This document shows, piece after piece, positions 6,257-12,798 of a stretch of DNA of 14,214 nt (its first letter is position 1; each line of letters begins with the position of its first letter). The translations under genes were made by a program, and so were the position numbers. Origin of the DNA: Candidatus Sumerlaeota bacterium (lineage in GTDB: Bacteria; Sumerlaeota; Sumerlaeia; JADFCT01); NCBI GenBank assembly GCA_026398575.1, contig JAPLSP010000439.1:1-14214 (forward strand), read 5' to 3'. The notes under the pieces are model-generated. The model was not told the DNA's origin. It made no database searches and saw nothing but the letters and a program-made list of their open reading frames with translations.

Positions 6257-8413
6257 TCATTCCGGCGCGGCGCCGCCGATTGCTTTGCCGTCCACGCTGG
6301 CGTGTCCGTCTGCGTAAAAGAGGACCTCCACGGATGGGCCGCTGCGCTGGAGAACGGCGCCGACGGCGTCGCCGTGCTTCTTGAGGACGGCGCGTGGCGG
6401 CGCGGGCGCATCGGCGGCGGTGATGTCGAGAACGTTGAGGAACACAGCGGAGGCGGCCTCTTCCGACGGTTCGATTTCGATGCGCCAGGCGCGGCTCGCT
6501 ATTTCAGCCTGTTGGCGTTTCTCTTTCATTGCGGGCGTGTCGGCCATTGCGGGTGGCTCCCAGTTTTTGCCGGCCGTCCAGGCCGAATAGCCGGGGCCGC
6601 CGATGCGGCGCAACTGCGCGCGTTCGGGCGCCAGGGCTTGCAGGACGAGTTGGCTTTTGCCGCGCGTGAAGGTCGCTATGCGCGCAGCGGGCGACTCGAC
6701 GATGCCGGCTTCCGAGGCGCCGGCGATTACCTTCTCGGCGGCGTCAAAGACGGGACGGGTTGGGGAGTGCAGGAGCCAGCGTTTCGGCGTGTTCGGTTTT
6801 ACCGAGGTCCCCCAATCGGCGACAAGAAACGTGGCCGGTTTGAGGAAGAAGAAGCCGCGGATGACGCGAGTGGCTTTCGAGCTGTTATACGCGGGCGTGA
6901 CGTCGGCGAAGAGATACGTGAAGCGCGGGTCGTCCACGAAGACGCGGATGTCGCCGCGATGGCCGAAGCCGCACTGGAGGCGCTCGGCGACGGGGTAGTG
7001 CGAGAAATCGCCGCGAATCTGGCCGCCGTCGAGCGCGGTCATGAACGTGCTGTCGGGCTGAAGTTTCTCGTCGGGATCGGCAATGAGGATGCAGTTGTGG
7101 GCCACGGTGCGGGTGTAGAAGTTGCGGTGGTAGTTCGATTCGGTGGTCGTGCCATAGAAGCCGCCGTCGCCGGCCAGTTTGTCGAGGCCGCGCCAGATGG
7201 TGAAATGGCCGGCGTCATAGTGCGTGTGGCCTTCGTACGGCCGGCAATAGAACGCGGCCACAGTGTCGGTTGAATTGGGCCGCAGGTCCCAGCCGGTGCG
7301 GAGGATGGCGATCTGGTTGCTCGGGAAAAGCTTCACGGGCGGCAGGTCGCGCAGCGGTTTCTCGTCGCCGCCGTCGCTGGCCCAGACGATCTGCTGCCAG
7401 GGCATGAAGTGCCGGACGCCGCCTTTCCAGTTTTGCATCTCGCGGGCCAGCCAGCGGGCGTGCGGGTTGTCGTTGCGCCAGCCGTACAGGTGAACCGCCG
7501 GCACGCTGAGCGCGTCGGACCAATGCGCCTCGCCCAACGGCCCGAAGCCGCCGTCGCCTTCGTGCGGCAGCAGCCGTTGCTCCGGCAACAGCGAGTAGAT
7601 CAGGTAGTCCGGCTGGTTGCGGTAGAACCCGCAGGTCTTGAAAAGGTTGTCGCCAGTGGCCCGCAGCCACATTTCGGGCCACTGCATGAAATAAAGGTAT
7701 TGGTACTGGTAATCGCCCATGGACCCATCGGCGTGGATCGCGTCAGCCAGCGCGGCGAACTGATGGATCGAACGGTTGTAGGCGGCGAAATGATCGGCGG
7801 CCAGCTTGTCGTCAATGCCCGCGCCATGCAACGCCAGGATTTCACTGAGCCAGATGTTCATCCACCATGGTTCGTGGAAACGCGTGCGATACGGGCCGTG
7901 CGACAGCTCCTCGCGCAACACGCCGCCGATACTCGTGCGGTCGGCGTCGTTGAGTTGATCGAAACACCAGTCGAACACGCAGGCCAGCGGATCGGCCATT
8001 CCATTGTCGGCGCCGCCGTACGGGCAGCCTGAGTTGAACAGCCCCACCCAGTCGAACGCCTTCCGTTCGCGGATCAGCGCGATGGCTTGTTGCGCCTGGC
8101 TGGCGCCGCCGGTCATTTGATAAAGGAACGCGAGGTCGAACGCCCGTTCGAGGCTGCTCCGCCGGGTGTCCTCGGACTGGCGCCGGATCTGGTCCAACGA
8201 TCCTTTCGCGGCGCCCTGGCAACGCCGCCGCAACTCCGGCGCCTCCGCTGCCGTGAACCAGATGCGCGGATGCTGCGCCGGCAGTGGCGCCACTGGCAGC
8301 GGCGCCGGGTCGTAGTCAACGGGCCTTGGAGGCGGCGCGAGCTCCGCTGCGAACGCCGCCCAGCAAAGCGCGAACATCGCCGCTAATCCGGCGCACACCG
8401 TCTTGACATTCAT
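6257..8413 (-). CDS. Secreted heparinase II/III-family polysaccharide lyase
   Basis: The product is 718 residues. A signal peptide (to about residue 23, ending AAFAAEL) is followed by an alpha-helical toroid domain (about 50-340, including HPRIWFTAAEAPELRRR and MNIWLSEILALHG) and then the beta-sandwich hallmark EGHTHYDAGHFTIW (H396, H398, D400, G402) with LAGDGGFYG, and RTVAHNCILI (H439-N440). This set is typical of the heparinase II/III superfamily (uronate-polysaccharide lyases such as alginate, heparin or ulvan-type lyases), which cut glycosidic bonds next to uronic acids by beta-elimination in the periplasm or outside the cell. I chose ATG 8413 because AAGG lies 8 bases before it and the signal peptide begins cleanly there; the upstream frame to 8479 is unlike protein. 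The 118 bases to the next gene hold no clear terminator. The exact substrate is unknown. Confidence 0.9.
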   Translation of the reverse strand: MNVKTVCAGLAAMFALCWAAFAAELAPPPRPVDYDPAPLPVAPLPAQHPRIWFTAAEAPELRRRCQGAAKGSLDQIRRQSEDTRRSSLERAFDLAFLYQMTGGASQAQQAIALIRERKAFDWVGLFNSGCPYGGADNGMADPLACVFDWCFDQLNDADRTSIGGVLREELSHGPYRTRFHEPWWMNIWLSEILALHGAGIDDKLAADHFAAYNRSIHQFAALADAIHADGSMGDYQYQYLYFMQWPEMWLRATGDNLFKTCGFYRNQPDYLIYSLLPEQRLLPHEGDGGFGPLGEAHWSDALSVPAVHLYGWRNDNPHARWLAREMQNWKGGVRHFMPWQQIVWASDGGDEKPLRDLPPVKLFPSNQIAILRTGWDLRPNSTDTVAAFYCRPYEGHTHYDAGHFTIWRGLDKLAGDGGFYGTTTESNYHRNFYTRTVAHNCILIADPDEKLQPDSTFMTALDGGQIRGDFSHYPVAERLQCGFGHRGDIRVFVDDPRFTYLFADVTPAYNSSKATRVIRGFFFLKPATFLVADWGTSVKPNTPKRWLLHSPTRPVFDAAEKVIAGASEAGIVESPAARIATFTRGKSQLVLQALAPERAQLRRIGGPGYSAWTAGKNWEPPAMADTPAMKEKRQQAEIASRAWRIEIEPSEEAASAVFLNVLDITAADAPAPPRAVLKKHGDAVGAVLQRSGPSVEVLFYADGHASVDGKAIGGAAPE

Positions 8414-8567
8414 ATTCATTACCTTGTTTCTTCTGGACGGCAGGCAATGAATGGATGTTGCTGCGGGGATACTGGTCATCCAGCTTCACTCCCTCCAATG
8501 ATGCTGTGCCTTCAAATGAAGCTGATGTTCTCCCAATCCCGAACCGTGGGGCAACCCAAAAGCCTGA

Positions 8568-8774
8568 AGGAAGGCGCTGCGGCTGGGCTTTCTCGATTTT
8601 CCAGATGACGGCGCCGGCGGCAAGATGGATAAAGGCGCCGACGACAACCGCTATCTCATTTCTGACGCCTTCGCCCTTCCCGACGCGAACGAAGGCCGCT
8701 TATGCGTTAATTTAAAAGACGGATTTGTCAAAAATCGCATTGACACGCGAATTAATAACTACGAAATTACCTAA
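8568..8774 (+). pseudogene. Orphan coding-like segment, possibly a gene relic
   Basis: A plus-strand frame is open from just after a TGA (8565-8567) to TAA 8772-8774. It reads like real protein: GFLDFPDDGAGG, then KGADDNRYLISDAFALP, then LCVNLKDGFVKNRIDTR, with mostly G/C third bases in its first half. The only ATG in frame is at 8625 (49 codons) and has no obvious ribosome-binding site. I do not recognise the family. It may be the C-terminal scrap of a deleted gene or a small gene; chance cannot be excluded. Confidence 0.3.
8726..8745. promoter_or_regulatory. TGTCAA-N8-TTGACA inverted repeat (divergent -35-like boxes or operator)
   Basis: TGTCAA at 8726-8731 and TTGACA at 8740-8745 are exact inverse copies separated by 8 bases. 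Each TTGACA points outward toward one of the two divergent genes and matches the sigma-70 -35 consensus. The -10 regions are weak: GAAATT 17 bases after the plus-strand box matches only three of six consensus positions. A dyad operator for a regulator shared by both transcripts is an alternative. Confidence 0.35.
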
Positions 8775-8891
8775 AAGGGAAAAACAGCAATGTGGTTTGA
8801 TGGCGGGATATAGATTTCAACGGCTGGGCTGCGACGTATTCACGAGACTTTTCAGTTCTCGGATCCAAATTCCAGTAAAAGGAAAAAGATC

Positions 8892-11429
8892 ATGGCAAAA
8901 AGACTAGTTCCGAATTGTTTTGCACTCTCGCATCGGAGGAGGAGTTTGCGTTCGGCGGTTTTGCTCGCAATACTGGCGTTTGGACTTGGCATGACGGCGG
9001 GGCGTGTCTGCGCGCAGAACGTTGTTGATGTCGGACACGATGGCGAGAATGTGTCGGCGGTGGCCAGCGACGCCATTATCATGAAGACACCGCCGCCTGT
9101 GCCGAAGACCTGGTATGAGGATTACATCATTACCTACCGCGACAACGCCAATCATCGCTTCATCTATAAGAAGGACGACCCAACCAAGCCGCTGCCTCCC
9201 GATGACATTATTACCGCGGCGGGCGGGATCAATCTGGTTTATGGGCCTCAGTACTCGGGATCGCTCACGTTGTCCGTGAATACTGCGGTCGTCCCCAAGG
9301 GAGCGCGTCCGCGGACGATTCCCGCCATCCGGACCAACGGCTCATTCGATCGCATATCGGTTCCGGGCATCGTCGGGACGATCGAGGCCGCGGGTGTCAT
9401 CAAAGCGCTTACGATGATAGGGGGCTATGCGCATCGCATCAAGGCGGCGGAAATAGGGACGGTGCGAATGTCGGCGCATCCCAATGCCCTTCGGGGCGAG
9501 CTATTCCATACTGAGATTGAGTCCACGGGCGTTTCACCCGTGGGGCGCAAGTTCCTTGTGGCGGATGTCTCGCTCGTGGGTGTGGTTCTGACTCGGTTCT
9601 CAGCGCCCTATCAGCCTGTCTCGACTTCAATTTCAACCAAACGCGCCCGCGCAGGTTACGGCGAAGCTACACGTATTCGCAGCGCCCCTGCCGCCAATCC
9701 GCAAGCTGCAATGCAACTTGCGAGTTCCCCGGGCTTTTACGTTCAGGGAAGAAAAATCTGCAACAATGATGGCTCCGAGTTTATTATGAGGGGTATCAAT
9801 TACCCTCACACATGGTATCCCGACCAGCTAAACTTTGCGATTCCCGCCATTGCCGATACGAATGCCAACTGTGTTCGAGTCGTTCTTAGCAATGGTCTCA
9901 ATACGGGAGAGTGGACTAAGGACAGCATGGCCGATGTACAGAATTTATATAACCTTGTCGCAATTCTTGAGGTTCACGACTGCCTTGGATATCCTGGTAA
10001 CCTGGACGCAGCCCCATTAAGCACGGCTACCGATTACTGGATTGAGATTAAAGACGCTCTTATAGGCCAGGAAGCTTATGTAATCATTAATATCGCAAAT
10101 GAGCCTTTTGATAACTCGGTGCCGGCTAGCACATGGGCTAGTCAGCATATAACCGCTATACAGAGTATGAGGAGCGCAGGGCTAAACCATGCTCTGATGA
10201 TTGATGCTCCCTATTGGGGACAGGATTCCCCCAGACAAATGCGCTTATATGCCCCTAACGTCCTCAACGCAGACCCCAATAAGAATATTATCTTCAGCGT
10301 TCACATGTACACCTATTATTATATTGACAGCAGAGTAAACCAATATCTTCTAGATTTTGTTAATGCAAACCTCCCTCTGGTGGTCGGGGAATTTGCCAAT
10401 GACCAGGGAGCGGGGAAACCCGTCGCAGCCCAGGCAATACTTGACCGATGCAAACAATACGGGACCGGATTTATGGGATGGTCTTGGAAGGGAAATACCC
10501 CTGCCGACCTGGCAACACTCGATATCGCTCAGAATTGGAATGGGCCGCCGTATACTGCATGGGGAGAGCTGTTGATCAATAGCAGCAGCGGAATTAAAAG
10601 CTGGATACTTCCTTCCGTGGCATCTTTTTCGATCAACAACGGGGCGGACCCAACGGAAAACCTGTATGTACAACTTAATAACATCTGTACGGGCAGCCCG
10701 ACGGAATATCTCGCGAGCGAGTCAGCGGATTTCAGCGGAGCATCTTGGCTGCCTTACAGCGCGGCCCCGGTATTTACCCTCTCGACAGGCAATGGGATTA
10801 AGACGGTTTATTTCAAGACTCGGAACGTGCTGGGAGAATCGAACACGATGATCGGTTCCATCACCTTGGCCGCTCCGGCGCCGCCCATCGTCTCTTCCTT
10901 CGCAATCAACAACGGCGCGGACTCCACGGCGAACCGGGCCGTCGTCCTGAATAACTCATGCGCGGGCGCCCCCACGCAATATATGGCGAGCGAGTCGGCG
11001 AGCTTCAGCGGAGCTTCGTGGCAGACTTACAGCGCGGCGCCATCGTTCACGCTCTCGACGGGCAACGGACTAAAGACGGTTTACTTCAAGACGCGAAACA
11101 GCGGGGGCGAGTCAAACACGATAAGCGATTCCATCACGCTGATGGTACCGATCGCGCCGACGATCACTTACTTTGCCATCAACAATGGCGCGGCCTCGAC
11201 AACGAACCGGACGGTCACACTCAACAGCGTCTGCTCCACGGATCTCGCTGCGCCGGCAGAATACATGGCGAGCGAGTCGTCGAAATTCACCGGGGCGGCG
11301 TGGAAGCCCTATAATGCGGCTGCTTCGTTCACGCTCTCGAGCGGGAATGGGACAAAAACAGTCTATTTCAAGGTAAGAAACACGGCAGGCGTATCGGCGA
11401 CGGCGAAAGACACAATTAGCAAACGTTGA
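8892..11429 (+). CDS. Secreted GH5 (subfamily 8-like) endo-beta-1,4-mannanase with novel N-terminal module and three C-terminal repeats
   Basis: The product is 845 residues. Order: signal peptide (to about residue 41), an unrecognised module (about 43-265) with solenoid-like rungs such as VGTIEAAGVIKALTM and AAEIGTVRMSA, a complete GH5 catalytic domain (about 280-572), and three 91-residue repeats (from about 576, 667 and 758). The catalytic part shows FIMRGINYPHTWYP, VRVVLSNG, ILEVHD, INIANEP (acid/base Glu 404), SVHMYTYY, LVVGEF (nucleophile Glu 500) and GFMGWSWKGN, closely matching bacterial GH5_8 mannanases, which cut internal mannan and glucomannan bonds outside the cell. AGGA 8 bases before the ATG supports the start. 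The catalytic region is far more AT-rich than both flanks, suggesting domain-level transfer. The repeats (INNGA, YMASES, GASW, GNGxKTVYFKxRN) are Ig-like and may bind glycan or cell wall. Confidence 0.93.
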   Translation: MAKRLVPNCFALSHRRRSLRSAVLLAILAFGLGMTAGRVCAQNVVDVGHDGENVSAVASDAIIMKTPPPVPKTWYEDYIITYRDNANHRFIYKKDDPTKPLPPDDIITAAGGINLVYGPQYSGSLTLSVNTAVVPKGARPRTIPAIRTNGSFDRISVPGIVGTIEAAGVIKALTMIGGYAHRIKAAEIGTVRMSAHPNALRGELFHTEIESTGVSPVGRKFLVADVSLVGVVLTRFSAPYQPVSTSISTKRARAGYGEATRIRSAPAANPQAAMQLASSPGFYVQGRKICNNDGSEFIMRGINYPHTWYPDQLNFAIPAIADTNANCVRVVLSNGLNTGEWTKDSMADVQNLYNLVAILEVHDCLGYPGNLDAAPLSTATDYWIEIKDALIGQEAYVIINIANEPFDNSVPASTWASQHITAIQSMRSAGLNHALMIDAPYWGQDSPRQMRLYAPNVLNADPNKNIIFSVHMYTYYYIDSRVNQYLLDFVNANLPLVVGEFANDQGAGKPVAAQAILDRCKQYGTGFMGWSWKGNTPADLATLDIAQNWNGPPYTAWGELLINSSSGIKSWILPSVASFSINNGADPTENLYVQLNNICTGSPTEYLASESADFSGASWLPYSAAPVFTLSTGNGIKTVYFKTRNVLGESNTMIGSITLAAPAPPIVSSFAINNGADSTANRAVVLNNSCAGAPTQYMASESASFSGASWQTYSAAPSFTLSTGNGLKTVYFKTRNSGGESNTISDSITLMVPIAPTITYFAINNGAASTTNRTVTLNSVCSTDLAAPAEYMASESSKFTGAAWKPYNAAASFTLSSGNGTKTVYFKVRNTAGVSATAKDTISKR
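10617..11429 (+). repeat. Three tandem 273-bp (91-residue) repeats
   Basis: Three units starting at about 10617, 10890 and 11163 encode the pattern xFxINNGAxxTxNRxVxLN, then YMASESxxFSGAxW, then SFTLSxGNGxKTVYFKxRN. The period between units is the same (273 bases). The third unit carries an extra STDLAAP-type insertion balanced elsewhere, and the first is the most diverged in bases. Such repeats are common at the ends of secreted enzymes in environmental bacteria. Confidence 0.85.
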
Positions 11430-11541
11430 GCCTCAGATTGATTGGAGCGGGGGATAGGGGGTAGTTTGCGCCATTGACTTTTTCGGGGAAGAGCAAATCC
11501 AGCGAATTGAAATTGATGACGCGCGCTATATATTCAAGTCG
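11416..11541 (-). other. Alternative-frame tail downstream of the E2-like gene
   Basis: Read in the -1 frame relative to the end of the E2-like gene, this stretch gives 41 codons ending at TAA 11416-11418. It includes RLEYIARVINFNSLDLLF and then PEKVNGANYPLSP, with codons that look like real coding use. It overlaps the end of the convergent mannanase gene by 14 bases. It could be the original C-terminus of the E2-like protein, lost by a frameshift near 11541, or a chance open frame. Confidence 0.3.
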
Positions 11542-11984
11542 CTCCGGTCCAGGGGGAGCGAGGCGGCGTTGGTTTCGGCCCAGGCTGCCGCCGCGGCGTT
11601 GAGAGGGCTTTTCACATTGTAGCTTTGAAAACAGATCATCTGCGCGATCTGCACGATGAGCGCCGGTAGGCTTTGTCCGGCGCTCCAGTGGTCGCCGATG
11701 CATATCTTTTGCGGGTCAATATTCGGGTGGAAGACGGGGGTCAGCATCCGGCAGAAAGGCGGCCGTCGCGGATAATCCATCGGGAGGAAAACTTCGGCGC
11801 GATGGACGGCGGCGTCCATGAATCCGCTTTCATTCAGGGGCGCCAGGCCTTGGACGGAAATCTCAAACGCATATTTTTCCGGCGGCGTGCCGTCGGCGGC
11901 GAGAATGCGGATGAAAGGGTGCGCCTGAAAAGCCGTCTGCACGTCGCGGTGGTCCGCTTCAAGTCTTCTCAGTCGGGGCGTCAT
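11526..11984 (-). CDS. Ubiquitin-conjugating enzyme (E2)-like protein
   Basis: The product is 152 residues, the normal size of a bare UBC domain. It shows the E2 pattern in order: beta-strands with YAFEISVQGL, then MDYPRRPPFCRMLTPVFHPNI, the presumed catalytic cysteine in KICIGDHW (C95, 9 residues after H86 of HPN), a tryptophan 5 residues on, then SLPALIVQIAQMI and SPLNAAAAAW in the C-terminal helices. The HPN asparagine forms the oxyanion hole in classical E2s, so the enzyme is probably active: it would take a ubiquitin-like modifier as a thioester from an E1 and pass it on. ATG 11984 (with AAAGGA 11 bases upstream) is preferred; an in-frame ATG at 12023 inside the preceding gene would add 13 residues. 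It follows the RING-like gene by 19 bases. The modifier is unknown. Confidence 0.85.
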   Translation of the reverse strand: MTPRLRRLEADHRDVQTAFQAHPFIRILAADGTPPEKYAFEISVQGLAPLNESGFMDAAVHRAEVFLPMDYPRRPPFCRMLTPVFHPNIDPQKICIGDHWSAGQSLPALIVQIAQMICFQSYNVKSPLNAAAAAWAETNAASLPLDRSDLNI

Positions 11985-12003
11985 GGCGGGGGATTTCCTT
12001 TCG

Positions 12004-12798
12004 CTAATGGTTGAACATGGCAAAGATCACGGCGATCGCGATAATAAAAACCGTCTGACCGATGCCGATCATCAGGGCCAGTTTGCACAGCATTGAAAAC
12101 ACGGCGGGCAGTTTGACCAGTTCCTTTCGATGCGAGCCAAGCCAGATGCCCATTGCGATGGCGCCGACGGGCGCGAGGCACGGCAGGACGCAGAGAATGA
12201 ACAGGATAATAACCGTCTTTTTCAGCTGGGGCAACCGCGAAACGAAGTCCACCCGGTTTTGATATTCGTCGGTGGATTCGGGGCGCGCGGAAGTAAAGGT
12301 GGCGCCGCAATGACGGCAGCGCACGGCGGCGGCCAGGATGGTTTGTCCGCAAACGGGGCAGGGCTTCTCCTCCTGGCCCCAATAGGATACGGGGATTTCC
12401 ACGAGAGTGCGATGCTCGGTCTCGGGCGCCTGCGCGCAGCCATAAATGGCGCATCCCTTGTTTTCGGTCCAGCAGTCTTCGTGATATTCGGCGCCGCAGG
12501 ACGGACAGGCGCGCCGGGCTTCCCGCGGTTGGATGGGCCATCGGCAGATGGCGCAGAGCAGTCCGCCCGAAGCCGCAACGCCGGCGGCGCCGGCAGCCGA
12601 GAACGCAGGCGGGAGCGGAGGCGGGACGGCGGACGAGGTGGCGGACGGCAGGGCGGGCGTTGGCGGCGGCGCATTCTGAAGCGCTTGAAGCGGGATTGTT
12701 TTCAGAGCATTGCAATTCGGGCAGCGGCCCGTCTTGCCCGCGAATTGATCGGGGACGCGGAAAGTTTTTCCACAGTCGCAGGTAAACCGGATCGTCAT
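12004..12798 (-). CDS. Membrane-anchored zinc-ribbon / RING-like protein (candidate E3)
   Basis: The product is 264 residues. Order: an N-terminal zinc ribbon (C7, C9, C26, C29), a Pro/Ala-rich linker (about 43-78), a RING-type cross-brace (C82, C85, C98, C101, H106, C109, C116, C121), a second zinc ribbon (C147, C150, C161, C164) and two transmembrane helices (about 194-220 and 238-262). The segment CPSCGAEYHEDCWTENKGCA matches the prokaryotic RING finger family that is known to occur near bacterial E2 genes. In eukaryotes a RING recruits a charged E2 to its target, so an E3-like role at the membrane is the inference; a purely structural zinc domain is the alternative. Its start overlaps the FHA-like gene by 4 bases (ATGA), so the two are probably translated together. 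Confidence 0.82.
   Translation of the reverse strand: MTIRFTCDCGKTFRVPDQFAGKTGRCPNCNALKTIPLQALQNAPPPTPALPSATSSAVPPPLPPAFSAAGAAGVAASGGLLCAICRWPIQPREARRACPSCGAEYHEDCWTENKGCAIYGCAQAPETEHRTLVEIPVSYWGQEEKPCPVCGQTILAAAVRCRHCGATFTSARPESTDEYQNRVDFVSRLPQLKKTVIILFILCVLPCLAPVGAIAMGIWLGSHRKELVKLPAVFSMLCKLALMIGIGQTVFIIAIAVIFAMFNH

Larger units (their letters stand above)
8414..8891. other. Divergent intergenic region between lyase and mannanase genes
   Basis: These 478 bases separate two genes reading outward, so promoters for both the minus-strand block and the mannanase should be here. I see the TGTCAA-N8-TTGACA inverted repeat (8726-8745), an AT-rich patch at about 8700-8780 and a coding-like segment at 8568-8774. 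I looked for riboswitch-like conserved cores and tRNA shapes and saw none that I could support. Confidence 0.55.

Noticed and set aside
8414..8479. Upstream ATG giving 22 extra residues on the heparinase-like lyase
   Set aside because: The extra residues precede a clean signal peptide and the AAGG site fits ATG 8413.
8480..8640. Possible riboswitch upstream of the lyase or mannanase gene
   Set aside because: No conserved cores of classes I know could be matched on either strand.
11430..11525. Bidirectional terminator between the convergent mannanase and E2-like genes
   Set aside because: No stem followed by a T-run was found in these 96 bases on either strand.
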